Origin: JASLBX01 sp035762665
GTDB taxonomy: Bacteria; Actinomycetota; Actinomycetes; Jiangellales; Jiangellaceae
Reading direction: 5' to 3'
Assembly: GCA_035762665.1 (NCBI GenBank)
Contig: DASTNZ010000236.1
Span: 32,353 to 96,352 of the forward strand
DNA length: 64,000 bases
Shown piece after piece: positions 17,381 to 27,081 of the stretch. Position 1 is the stretch's first letter, and each line of letters begins with the position of its first letter. The position numbers and the translations under genes are program-made. The notes under the pieces were generated by a model. It was not told the DNA's origin, ran no database searches, and was given only the letters and a program-made list of their open reading frames with translations.

Positions 17381-18016
17381 ATGCTCGTGACCACTTCGCC
17401 ATTCGATGACACCGACCTGCGAGATCTCCTCGACGACCTGATCGCCGCTTTAATGAGCCACTTCCATGCGGTACGGAACCGGCGGGACGAAGCCGACCCC
17501 GATGTCCAGGCCGCCTACACCCGGCTGCGTGCCGCAGCCGAGCAATACGACGACATGCTCTTCGAACTGACTGGTGAGGTCACCCCGTGGGAGTTCCCCG
17601 CCGGCCCGCCGTCGGACATCGAGTACGAGGACCGGGCCGCCGCTCCGGACGCGGTGACGGTGATGGTGCGCCGCGACTACGGCATCGCCGACCCGGCTGG
17701 GCTGTTGCTGGCGGGCCGCGAGGCCTATGCGGACCTGTACCCCGACGATCCCGATGAAGCAGCCGCGGCTGACGTCAGTCATCCGGGCCGGGCGCTCTAC
17801 CAGCTCCTCCAAGCGTACGGCGTGGACGGGCTGGACAGTCGGGCCGAGGCCGCGGGCTTGGCGCCGCGCGGCGGCACAGTATGGGTGCAGGCCCTGAGCG
17901 CCGAGGATGCCGAAACGCTCACCGCCGAACCGTTCGAGGTCGCGGACGAAGGCATGCTTATATACCGGCTGGATGAGGTGATCAACCCGCCCGACTCAGG
18001 GGAGGAGCCCCTTTAG
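17381..18016 (+). CDS. hypothetical acidic protein
   Basis: 211 residues, ATG start. It opens with an amphipathic, strongly acidic helix region (DDTDLRDLLDDLIAALMSHF), a second helix (AAYTRLRAAAEQYDDMLFEL) and then mixed alpha/beta sequence. No membrane segment, signal peptide or catalytic motif is visible, and I do not recognise the family. Good codon periodicity and absence of competing frames support its being real. It is divergent from DUF5703 with only about 46 bp between starts. Confidence 0.65.
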   Translation: MLVTTSPFDDTDLRDLLDDLIAALMSHFHAVRNRRDEADPDVQAAYTRLRAAAEQYDDMLFELTGEVTPWEFPAGPPSDIEYEDRAAAPDAVTVMVRRDYGIADPAGLLLAGREAYADLYPDDPDEAAAADVSHPGRALYQLLQAYGVDGLDSRAEAAGLAPRGGTVWVQALSAEDAETLTAEPFEVADEGMLIYRLDEVINPPDSGEEPL

Positions 18017-18040
18017 CACCCACAGGCATGCTGAACTTGA

Positions 18041-19015
18041 TCATTCGGGGCGCTCTGGGTAGCCGAAGGGCGGAGCGGAGACATCGTCGAGTGCGTCGAC
18101 GATCTCAGCCGGCAACGTAAGGTCGTCCGATCGCAAACCGCCACGCAGCTGGGCGGCGGTGCGGGCGCCGAGGATGGCAGCGGTAACACCCGGCCGGTCG
18201 CGCACCCAGGTGAGGGCGACCTCCAGTGGCTGAACGCCAAGCCCGTCGGCGGCCGTGCAGGTCGCCTCCACGATCTTCCGTGACCGGCCGTCCAGGTAGG
18301 TCTCGACGAACTCGCTGAAGTGAGGTGACGCCGCCCGCGAGTCCGCCGGCAGCCCCGTGCGGTACTTGCCGGTCAGCACCCCGCGCCCGAGCGGCGACCA
18401 GGCCAGGAGACCGAGCCCAACTGCCCGGGCGGCCGGCAGCACCTCTCGCTCGATGCCACGCTGCACCAGCGAGTACTCAACCTGGGTGGACGAGATCGGC
18501 ACCCGGCCGGGAAAGCCGGCTTGATGGGCGGCCACCCAACCGGTTTGCCAGCCGCCGAAGTTGCAGACGCCGGCATACCGGGCCCGGCCACTCGTCACCG
18601 CAGCGTCCACCGCGGAAAGCACCTCACCCAGCGGAACGTCCGGGCTCCACGCTTCCACCTGCCACAGATCGACGTGGTCGGCGCCGAGCCGGATGAGCGA
18701 GCCATCAAGCTGGTCCAGCAACGCTCGGCGGGACACATCCACCACGAGCTCGCCCGTGCTGAGAGAGATGCCCGACTTCGTGGCAACGACCACTTCCGAC
18801 CGAGGCACCGCGGTCTCGAGTAGGTCGCCGAGCACCCGCTCGCTGCGGCCGTCGCCGTACGACGCCGCGGTGTCCACGAGCGTCCCGCCGGCCTCCATGA
18901 AGGCCTCGAGCTGCTCGCGAGCCTCGTGCTCGTCCGTGTCACGACCCCAGGTCATCGTGCCGAGGCCGAGCCGGGACACCCGCAGGCCGCTGCTGCCAAG
19001 CCGTCGCTGCTCCAC
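18041..19015 (-). CDS. aldo/keto reductase with Glu in place of catalytic His
   Basis: 324 residues with the full TIM-barrel pattern of the AKR superfamily: LGLGTMTWG at the N-terminus, VDTAASYGDGRSE (Asp48, Tyr53), VVATKSGI (Lys80), later ARYAGVCNFG, LAWSPLGRGVLTGKY and PGVTAAILGART for NADPH binding. The fourth catalytic residue, normally His in a QVHxW context, is Glu121 here (DLWQVEAW; codon GAA). In mammalian AKR1D1 the same change creates a steroid 5-beta-reductase, so this enzyme may reduce C=C bonds or act only weakly on carbonyls. No operon partner. Confidence 0.9.
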   Translation of the reverse strand: MEQRRLGSSGLRVSRLGLGTMTWGRDTDEHEAREQLEAFMEAGGTLVDTAASYGDGRSERVLGDLLETAVPRSEVVVATKSGISLSTGELVVDVSRRALLDQLDGSLIRLGADHVDLWQVEAWSPDVPLGEVLSAVDAAVTSGRARYAGVCNFGGWQTGWVAAHQAGFPGRVPISSTQVEYSLVQRGIEREVLPAARAVGLGLLAWSPLGRGVLTGKYRTGLPADSRAASPHFSEFVETYLDGRSRKIVEATCTAADGLGVQPLEVALTWVRDRPGVTAAILGARTAAQLRGGLRSDDLTLPAEIVDALDDVSAPPFGYPERPE

Positions 19016-19074
19016 GCGGGGAGAGTACCGGTGCCGCGCGCCGCCTGGTACCAGCCGGTGGATAGAGTCGCGCG

Positions 19075-20118
19075 ATGCGCCTTGGACTCAACCTCGCCTA
19101 TTGGGGTGCCGGCAACGACCGTGACAACCTCGCACTTGCCCGCGAGGCCGACCGCCTGGGGTACTCGGTCGTGTGGGCGGCAGAGGCCTACGGCTCCGAC
19201 TCGCCGACCGTACTAGCCTGGGTGGCCGCCCAGACCGAGCAGATCGACATCGGTAGCGCGGTCATGCAGATTCCCGCGCGCACGCCGGCGTGCACCGCGA
19301 TGACCGCCGCAACACTGGACAGCCTGTCCGGCGGACGATTCCGGCTCGGCCTCGGCGTATCGGGCCCACAGGTGTCCGAAGGCTGGCACGGCGTGCGCTT
19401 CGACAAGCCGCTGGGCCGCACCCGCGAGTACGTCGACATCGTGCGTACGGCGCTCAGCCGGCAGCGGTTGCACTACGCCGGTGAGCACTGGACGTTGCCA
19501 TTGCCGGACGGCCCCGGCAAGGCGCTGCAGCTGACCGTCCATCCGATCCGCGAGCGAATTCCGGTGTACCTGGCGTCGATAGGTCCTAAGAATCTCGAGC
19601 TCACCGGAGAGATCGCCGACGGTTGGCTGGCCGTCTTCTTCGCGCCTGAGCACGCCGGGGACCTGCTCGACCGGATCCGGGCTGGGCGAGAGCGCGCCGG
19701 TGCCGCCATGGACGGCTTCGATATCGTGCCGACCGTGCCGCTCGTGATCGGGGACGACCTCGAGCAGTGCGCGGACCCGGTCCGGGGGTACACCGCGCTC
19801 TACGTCGGCGGCATGGGCAGCCGGGAGCAGAACTTCTACAACCAACTGGCGGTGCGGATGGGGTACGGCGAGGCGGCCGCCCGGATCCAGGACTTGTTCC
19901 TGGACCGCAAGCACCGCGAGGCGATGGCTGCCGTGCCGCTGGAGTTCATCGACAAGACCGCACTCATCGGGCCGGTCGATCGCGTCCGGGACCGACTCAG
20001 GGCTTATGCTGACGCGGGCGTCACGACGCTGTCGGTGGCGCTTTATCACGGCCCGGTCGAGCAGCGGGTGCAGGCCCTCCGCGAGCTCGTGGCGGCCGCC
20101 GAAGCCGCCGCCGTCTAG
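19075..20118 (+). CDS. LLM class F420-dependent oxidoreductase
   Basis: 347 residues. The bacterial luciferase-like TIM barrel begins MRLGLNLAYWGAGNDRDNLA and includes GYSVVWAAEAYGSDS, the helix-turn DSLSGGRFRLGLGVSGPQV and the later LASIGPKNLELTGEIADGW, which match the F420-binding LLM subfamily. It moves hydride between F420 and an unknown substrate. Most actinobacterial members are orphans. It starts about 60 bp from the divergent aldo/keto reductase and is followed by uppP after 25 bp, so the two may be cotranscribed though functionally unrelated. Confidence 0.9.
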   Translation: MRLGLNLAYWGAGNDRDNLALAREADRLGYSVVWAAEAYGSDSPTVLAWVAAQTEQIDIGSAVMQIPARTPACTAMTAATLDSLSGGRFRLGLGVSGPQVSEGWHGVRFDKPLGRTREYVDIVRTALSRQRLHYAGEHWTLPLPDGPGKALQLTVHPIRERIPVYLASIGPKNLELTGEIADGWLAVFFAPEHAGDLLDRIRAGRERAGAAMDGFDIVPTVPLVIGDDLEQCADPVRGYTALYVGGMGSREQNFYNQLAVRMGYGEAAARIQDLFLDRKHREAMAAVPLEFIDKTALIGPVDRVRDRLRAYADAGVTTLSVALYHGPVEQRVQALRELVAAAEAAAV

Positions 20119-20143
20119 CACTACAGGAGAGTTCACCCCGACC

Positions 20144-21019
20144 ATGGAGTGGTTCCAAGCCGTCGTGCTCGGCATCCTGCAGGGTCTGACCGAGTTCCTG
20201 CCCATATCCTCCAGCGCGCACCTGCGTATCTACCCTGAGCTGTTCGGTTGGGAGGATCCGGGCGCGGCCTTCACAGCCGTCATCCAGATCGGTACCGAGG
20301 CCGCCATCATCACCTACCTGGCCAAGGACATCGGCCGGATAGTTGAGGCCTGGGCCCGTTCGCTGGTCAACCGGGGTGCCCTGCGCAGCAACGAGCTGGT
20401 CCGGGTCGGCGGCGCTCACCGGATCGAAAGGACCTGGGATCCCCAGGATGCCCGGCTGGGGTGGTACGTGATCGGCGGCTCGGTACCGATCGTGGTGCTT
20501 GGCATCGCACTCAAGGACGTCATCGAGACCGACTTTCGCTCGCTCTGGATCGTTGGTACCACGCTGGTCGTTCTCGGGCTCGTGCTCGGCCTCGCCGATC
20601 GGGTAGGACGCCGTGAACGCACACTCGGCTCTCTGAACTTCCGGCACGCCGTGCTTCTCGGGCTGGCCCAGGCTTGCGCACTGATCCCTGGGGTGTCACG
20701 GTCGGGCGCCACCATCAGCATGGCGCTGTTCCTGGGATACGACCGCGCGGCCGCCGCGAGGTTCGCCTTTCTGCTGGCCATCCCGGCCGTGCTGGGGGCA
20801 GGGATCTTCGAGTGGCCGTCCGCGCTCGCCGAGGGCGCCGAATACGGGCTCGGCCCGATGCTGCTGGCAACAGCCGTCTCGTTCGTCGTGGGATACGCGG
20901 TCGTGGCCTGGCTGTTCCGGTGGCTGCAGACCCGCTCGTACACCCCCTTCGTGGTCTACCGCGTGGCGCTCGGCCTGCTCACCCTCGGGCTGCTGACAGC
21001 GGGAGCGCTGACGCCCTAG
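20144..21019 (+). CDS. uppP: undecaprenyl-diphosphatase UppP (BacA)
   Basis: 291 residues, highly hydrophobic with about eight membrane helices. Both signature motifs are present: GLTEFLPISSSAHL near the N-terminus and LIPGVSRSGATI about residue 185. It removes a phosphate from undecaprenyl diphosphate on the outer face of the membrane, recycling the lipid carrier for peptidoglycan and other wall polymers; excess gives bacitracin resistance. The gene ends 4 bp from the convergent LytM endopeptidase. Confidence 0.96.
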   Translation: MEWFQAVVLGILQGLTEFLPISSSAHLRIYPELFGWEDPGAAFTAVIQIGTEAAIITYLAKDIGRIVEAWARSLVNRGALRSNELVRVGGAHRIERTWDPQDARLGWYVIGGSVPIVVLGIALKDVIETDFRSLWIVGTTLVVLGLVLGLADRVGRRERTLGSLNFRHAVLLGLAQACALIPGVSRSGATISMALFLGYDRAAAARFAFLLAIPAVLGAGIFEWPSALAEGAEYGLGPMLLATAVSFVVGYAVVAWLFRWLQTRSYTPFVVYRVALGLLTLGLLTAGALTP

Positions 21020-21022
21020 CGG

Positions 21023-22234
21023 CTACTGGCCGGCTTCATCTGGCATCGGGGCGCCGGAGATCCACGGCCACGGATTGACCGGTCGGCCGCCGATGCGGAC
21101 CTCGAAGTGGAGGTGCGGACCGGTCGAGAATCCGGTCGAACCCACCGATCCGATGGGCTGGCCCTTGGCCACCTTGGCGCCGATGTCAACCGACAGGCCA
21201 GGCTGATGCGCGTACAGAGTCGACACCTGCTGGCCGTCGATCACACCGTGGTCCACGATCACGAGGTAGCCGTACGCGTCGTTCCATGTCGCCTCGGCCA
21301 CGACTCCGTGATCGGCGGCGTAAATGAATCCGTCACCCCGGCCCAGGTCGACGCCGGTGTGAGATTTGACGTATCCGAGGATCGGATGCATTCGGGGCCC
21401 GAATGGCGACGTGACCGGGCCGGTCCCGGGACGCATGAAGCTGCCCGTGCCTTCCAGCGTGTCACTGATCGAGTACTCGGCCAGCCAGGCTTCGAGGTCC
21501 TCTGACTCGGCGAGGAACTCCTCGTACCTACGGTACTCCTCGTCTTTGGCCAGGTCGGCTGCAACGCGGGCATCCACATGTGCGGCTTCGGCGACCTCGA
21601 GTGCCTGCGTCGCGGCGCGGACTTCCTCCTCGACCGAACTCACCAAGTGGCTGGTCTTGGCGACCTGGTGGACAAGGTGCCGATGGTCTTCACGCAGGCT
21701 ACGGACGCGGTCCTGCACGGCCTCGAGTTCGGCCAGCTGATCCGAGAGCTCCTGCATCGCGTCGTCGCCCGCTCGCAGCGCCGACCAGCCGCCGAGACCG
21801 GACTGGTACGCCGCCCGCGCAACCACGCCCAGCCGCTCACGCGTCCTCTCTACCTTTGCGGTGAGTTGGTCTAGCTTGCGCGACGCTTCACGTTCGGCCA
21901 GCAAGGTCGCGTCCAGCGTGCGGCTTGCCTGATCTGCGGCGGCGCCGGCAGCAGCTGCGGCGTCACGTGCGGTCTCCGCCCGCAGCGTCGCAGCGTCGAG
22001 TTCAGTCTGCGCACTCTCGAGTGTCTCGAGCGCGACCCGGACGGTGTCGGCGTGAGCGTCCAGAAGCTCCTCGGCGAAATCCTGGATGCTCTCGTTGAGC
22101 TCGTCGACATTGCGGTCAGGATCGTCCGGGGTCGCACCGGCTGCCGGGGTCGCGGACGCGGCTAGCACGCCCAGACCAAGCAGCCCGGCGGCGAGTGCGG
22201 CGGGCACGCCGGCAAGGCTGCTGCGAACGCCCAC
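21023..22234 (-). CDS. secreted M23 (LytM) peptidoglycan endopeptidase with coiled coil
   Basis: 403 residues. A signal peptide (LAAGLLGLGVLAASATPAAGA) is followed by a long Ala/Glu/Arg-rich coiled coil, about residues 45-260, as in RipA/NlpC activators and EnvC-like proteins. The C-terminal LytM domain has MHPILGYVKSHTGVDLGRG (zinc His and Asp) and GPHLHFEVRIGG (HxH). All zinc ligands are intact, so it may cleave peptidoglycan cross-links or regulate other hydrolases during division. Convergent with uppP. Confidence 0.93.
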   Translation of the reverse strand: MGVRSSLAGVPAALAAGLLGLGVLAASATPAAGATPDDPDRNVDELNESIQDFAEELLDAHADTVRVALETLESAQTELDAATLRAETARDAAAAAGAAADQASRTLDATLLAEREASRKLDQLTAKVERTRERLGVVARAAYQSGLGGWSALRAGDDAMQELSDQLAELEAVQDRVRSLREDHRHLVHQVAKTSHLVSSVEEEVRAATQALEVAEAAHVDARVAADLAKDEEYRRYEEFLAESEDLEAWLAEYSISDTLEGTGSFMRPGTGPVTSPFGPRMHPILGYVKSHTGVDLGRGDGFIYAADHGVVAEATWNDAYGYLVIVDHGVIDGQQVSTLYAHQPGLSVDIGAKVAKGQPIGSVGSTGFSTGPHLHFEVRIGGRPVNPWPWISGAPMPDEAGQ

Positions 22235-22307
22235 GGCCCGAGACTCCTTCGTAACGAACTATTGACGATTTCGCATCATACGCCGCGTTCTTTCGGGCCA
22301 GTTCCGA

Positions 22308-22703
22308 TCAGCGCAATCCCCACGCGTGATAGCTGTCGATCTCGAGCCACGCGTTGACCCGCGGCCGCTCCCTATTCCCGTACGGTTTGCCCGAGTAGTG
22401 CATCGCCAGGCGGTCAATGCCCGCCAGCTCAGAGTCCGGGGTAATCGTCACGGTGCCCTGCAGGCTGATATGGCGGTACCACGAATCGGGATCTAACACG
22501 GTCAGCGAAACCCTGGGGTCGGCGCGCATGTGATCGAGCCGCTTTCGTTCGGCATCGAGGTTCAGCAGGATCCGGCCGTCGTCCCACAGGTACCACGTAG
22601 CAACCGACACCGGAGCGCCGTCCGGCCGGACGGTGGCCATCACGGCATGGTTGGGCTGCTCGAGCAGCTTGACCAGGTCGTCGGGAATCGGTGGTTTAGC
22701 CAC
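22308..22703 (-). CDS. PPOX class F420-dependent oxidoreductase
   Basis: 131 residues from a GTG with a strong GAGGAGG eight bases upstream; the longer ATG frame is therefore not used. Split-barrel flavin-like fold: HAVMATVRPDGAPVSVATWY, then LLNLDAERKRLDHMRADPRV and a final DSYHAWGLR. These small dimers bind F420 (or FMN/heme in relatives) and reduce unknown compounds. Divergent from the phosphomutase-like gene of the mshC operon. Confidence 0.85.
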   Translation of the reverse strand: MAKPPIPDDLVKLLEQPNHAVMATVRPDGAPVSVATWYLWDDGRILLNLDAERKRLDHMRADPRVSLTVLDPDSWYRHISLQGTVTITPDSELAGIDRLAMHYSGKPYGNRERPRVNAWLEIDSYHAWGLR

Positions 22704-22794
22704 AGGTATAGCCTCCTCAGACGGCGCGAACTGATCCATCGATCGGCAACTCCGTGTCTCCGATCCTTATTCCGCTCACCAGTAGGCTCGCTGG

Positions 22795-23487
22795 GTGCCT
22801 ACCGTTTTGCTCGTCCGCCATGGCCGCACGGCCGCTAATGCCGCTGGGACGCTTGCCGGCCGGTCCTCCGGTGTCCCGCTGGACGAGACCGGAAAAGCAC
22901 AGGTCGACGCGCTCGCGACCCGGTTGGCGAGATTGCCCCTGGCCGCAATCATCACGAGCCCCCTGGATCGCTGCGTCGAAACCGCGAGCGCCATCGCGAC
23001 GGGCCGCGGGGGGTTAACGCCGATCACGGACGAGCGTCTCGTCGAGTGCGGGTACGGCGACTGGACGGGCCGGCCGATCCGGGCGCTTTCTCGTACGAAG
23101 CTGTGGCGGCAGATCCAGACCCACCCGTCCGGGGCCACGTTCCCCGGTGGCGAACCGATGCGCGCGATGCAAGCTCGCGCCGTCGATGCCGTCCGCGACC
23201 ACGACGCGCGCGTCGCCGCCGCCACCGGCGGGTCCCCAGCATGGGTGGCGGTGTCGCACGGAGACGTCATCAAGGCGGTCGTGGCCGATGCGCTCGGAAT
23301 GCACCTGGACGCCTTTCAACGAATCGTGATCGACCCAGCCTCGGTCACCGTGATCACTTACACGGACCTGCGCCCGTTCGTGGTCCACCTCAACCACACC
23401 GGCGAACTGCTCAGCATCGGTTCCCGTCCGCGCCGGCGGCGCCGGGGCAGCGATGCAGTGGTGGGCGGCGGACGCGGGACCGAATAA
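22795..23487 (+). CDS. MSMEG_4193 family histidine phosphatase / phosphomutase-like protein
   Basis: 230 residues, GTG start. VLLVRHGRTAAN holds the RHG catalytic His, and VAVSHGDVIKAVVADA the second His; SSGVPLDETGKAQV is the usual binding loop. Actinobacterial genomes carry this protein together with DUF3090 and SCO1664 genes next to mshC, exactly as here, implying a shared but unknown role. A C-terminal Arg-rich stretch (RPRRRRRG) is unusual and could be an extension of poor conservation. Confidence 0.9.
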   Translation: MPTVLLVRHGRTAANAAGTLAGRSSGVPLDETGKAQVDALATRLARLPLAAIITSPLDRCVETASAIATGRGGLTPITDERLVECGYGDWTGRPIRALSRTKLWRQIQTHPSGATFPGGEPMRAMQARAVDAVRDHDARVAAATGGSPAWVAVSHGDVIKAVVADALGMHLDAFQRIVIDPASVTVITYTDLRPFVVHLNHTGELLSIGSRPRRRRRGSDAVVGGGRGTE

Positions 23488-23497
23488 GGTCGGTTCC

Positions 23498-24058
23498 GTG
23501 CCCCACGAGGTCATTCGGTTCAACTCACCCGAGCGGTTCGTCGCCGGCACGGTCGGCGAGCCGGGCCAGCGGACTTTCTTCCTTCAGGTGCGAGAAGGTT
23601 CCCGGATCGTGACCGTCTTACTGGAGAAGGAGCAGGTCGCCGCCCTGGCCGAACGCCTGGATGGGCTGCTTGACGAGGTTGTCCGGCGCACCGGCGGTCA
23701 GGCGCCGGTCCCGGTCGTGGCGCCGGCCGACCTCGAGGACACTGCTCCACTGGATCAGCCGATCGAGGAGGAGTTCCGGGTCGGCACGCTGACCCTGGCC
23801 TGGGACGGCACGGACGATCAGGTGGTCATCGAGGCCTTCGCCGCGGCCGACGACGACGTTCTTCAACCCGATTCTGAGATTCCCGAGGACCGCGATGTCC
23901 TCGTCGTGCGCATCTCCGGCTCCGCCGCCAGGGCATTCGTCAAGCGGGCTCAGGCGCTGGTCGCGGCCGGGCGCCCGCCGTGCCCGCTATGCGCGCTGCC
24001 GCTCGACCCCGAGGGGCACGTCTGCCCCCGCCAGAACGGCTACCGGCGCCGTGAGTGA
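23498..24058 (+). CDS. DUF3090 family protein
   Basis: 186 residues starting with GTG at VPHEVIRFNSPERFVAGTVG, the family opening. The C-terminus carries a zinc-binding pattern CPLCALPLDPEGHVCP followed by RQNGY, typical of this family. It is the middle gene of the MSMEG_4193-DUF3090-SCO1664 block; its end overlaps the next gene by 8 bp (translational coupling). Function not known; the zinc motif suggests a structural ribbon rather than catalysis. Confidence 0.9.
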   Translation: MPHEVIRFNSPERFVAGTVGEPGQRTFFLQVREGSRIVTVLLEKEQVAALAERLDGLLDEVVRRTGGQAPVPVVAPADLEDTAPLDQPIEEEFRVGTLTLAWDGTDDQVVIEAFAAADDDVLQPDSEIPEDRDVLVVRISGSAARAFVKRAQALVAAGRPPCPLCALPLDPEGHVCPRQNGYRRRE

Positions 24059-24830
24059 CTCGGCTCGCCTGCTGGAGCACGGTGAGCTCGTCGTCGAGGG
24101 GCGGCTGGTTGCAGCGTCCAATGCCACATTGCTGTGCCGGGTCGTCGGCCCCGGAGGAAAGGCGCGCTGCGTCTATAAACCCGCGGTCGGCGAGCGGCCG
24201 TTGTGGGATTTTCCGGACGGGACGTTGGCGGCCCGCGAGTACGCCGCGTTTCTGGTATCGGAGGCCGTCGGCTGGAATCTCGTGCCGCCCACGCTGCTTC
24301 GCGACGGTCCCTACGGGCCGGGGATGTGCCAGCTGTGGGTGGACGAGTCTGGCGAGCAGTTCGTCGACATCGTCCCGCCAGACACCGTGCGGGACGGCTG
24401 GCTGGCCGTGCTTGACGCCGTCGACGGCGAAGGCAAGCCGGTCACACTGGTGCACGCTGACGATCCGCGGCTTCGCCGGCTCGCGCTCTTCGACGTCGTG
24501 ATCAACAACGCCGACCGCAAGGCCGGGCACATCCTGACCGACGAACACGGATCGGTCCAGGGCGTGGACCACGGAGTCGCGTTCCACGCGGAGGACAAGC
24601 TCCGCACCGTCCTGTGGGGATGGGCAGGGCACGAACTCACCGACCACGAACGTGATCTGCTACGCCGCCTGCGGGTCGAATTGGACGGTCCGCTCGGCCC
24701 CGTGCTCAGTGATCTGCTGGCCACAGGCGAGGTTCGGGCCACGAAGGAGCGGATCTCTCGCCTGCTGCAGGACGGGCGCCTACCCACCATGGGCGACCGG
24801 CCGCGGCCCATCCCGTGGCCAGTGTTCTAG
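24051..24830 (+). CDS. SCO1664 family protein (PI3/4-kinase-like fold)
   Basis: 259 residues from a GTG that lies 8 bp inside the DUF3090 gene. VYKPAVGERPLWDFPDGTLA is the hallmark ATP-site Lys region of this family; LFDVVINNADRKAGHIL and GVDHGVAF resemble the catalytic (D..N) and metal-binding (DH) loops of phosphatidylinositol-kinase/HipA-like folds. Together with its two upstream partners it may phosphorylate a small molecule or protein, but this has not been demonstrated. The gene ends 10 bp before mshC. Confidence 0.88.
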   Translation: MSDSARLLEHGELVVEGRLVAASNATLLCRVVGPGGKARCVYKPAVGERPLWDFPDGTLAAREYAAFLVSEAVGWNLVPPTLLRDGPYGPGMCQLWVDESGEQFVDIVPPDTVRDGWLAVLDAVDGEGKPVTLVHADDPRLRRLALFDVVINNADRKAGHILTDEHGSVQGVDHGVAFHAEDKLRTVLWGWAGHELTDHERDLLRRLRVELDGPLGPVLSDLLATGEVRATKERISRLLQDGRLPTMGDRPRPIPWPVF

Positions 24831-24840
24831 GCTCACTCGC

Positions 24841-26067
<1,227 letters not shown>

Positions 26068-26098
26068 CCGCGAGGTTGGTGTGTCGAGTGTGGAATCC

Positions 26099-26959
26099 CT
26101 AGGAGTCGGTGCGACGGCGCAGGTAACGCTCGAACTCGCGAGCGATGTGCTCGCCGGACGCCTCGGGCAGCTCGGTGGTGTCGCGCGCCTCTTCCAGGCG
26201 CTTGACATACTCGGCTACATCCGGGTCCTCGGTAGCGAGCTCCTCCACGCCGTGCTGCCAGGCCTGTGCTTCGTCCGGCAGGTCGCCCAGCGGGATGGAG
26301 ACGTCCAGCAGATCCTCGATCTTCTGGACTAACACAAGCGTGGCCTTCGGGCATGGGGACTGCGACACATAGTGAGGGATTGCGCCCCACAAACTGGTGG
26401 CAGACCAGCCGGCAGTGGCCGCCGCATTCTGAAGCACGCCCACGATGCCGGTCGGTCCCTCGTACCGGGACCGCTCGACGCCCAGAGCCCGAGCGAGCCC
26501 GTGGTCAGTGCCGGACACCGTGACCGGAACTGGCCGGGTGTGCGGCACATCGGCCAGCAGGGCGCCGAGCGTGATCAGATCGCGCACACCGAGATCCTCC
26601 GCGTGCCCCATCAGTTCCTCGCAGAACGCACGCCATCGCATGTTCGGCTCGATCCCTCGCACCAGCACGACGTCTCGATCGCTGCCGCCCGGCCGCGCGA
26701 TGAGTAGCCGAGTGGTCGGCCACTCCAGCGTCCGGACGCCGTCCTCGGCAATGTGCACTGTGGGCCGGTTGACCTGGAAGTCGTAGTAGTCGTCAGGATC
26801 GATCTCGGCCAACGGCTCGGCGTTCCAGCAGTCGGCGAGGTGGTCTATCACTCCCGTAGCGGCCTCACCAGCGTCGTTCCAGCCGGCGAACGCCGCAATC
26901 ATCAACGGGTTCGTCAACCGGCGACCGGTGCGGGCCGCGGTGTTCTCGCCTTCAGGCAT
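26099..26959 (-). CDS. PAC2 family protein
   Basis: 286 residues. MIAAFAGWNDAGEAATGVID is the PAC2 opening; RDLITLGALLADVPHTRPVP and GPTGIVGVLQNAAATAGW are family landmarks. The eukaryotic homologue is a proteasome assembly chaperone; in actinobacteria this protein is found near mshC and metH and may relate to proteasome or protein-turnover functions, but is not characterised. Convergent with the mshC operon, and about 120 bp from the divergent metH start. Confidence 0.9.
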   Translation of the reverse strand: MPEGENTAARTGRRLTNPLMIAAFAGWNDAGEAATGVIDHLADCWNAEPLAEIDPDDYYDFQVNRPTVHIAEDGVRTLEWPTTRLLIARPGGSDRDVVLVRGIEPNMRWRAFCEELMGHAEDLGVRDLITLGALLADVPHTRPVPVTVSGTDHGLARALGVERSRYEGPTGIVGVLQNAAATAGWSATSLWGAIPHYVSQSPCPKATLVLVQKIEDLLDVSIPLGDLPDEAQAWQHGVEELATEDPDVAEYVKRLEEARDTTELPEASGEHIAREFERYLRRRTDS

Positions 26960-27081
26960 GAGGCCAGACTACGACCCTGGCGCCGAATCGCCCATGTCCC
27001 GATCCCTGGACAATCTGTCCGGCTGACGGACAGCCCAAGCTAGCCTGGCCTGTACGCAGGTCACCCGATGTAGGAGAAGCC

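Noticed and set aside
26960..27081. Cobalamin riboswitch upstream of metH
   Set aside because: Only about 120 bp are available and no B12-box-like sequence or complex fold is apparent; only a 6-bp hairpin was seen.
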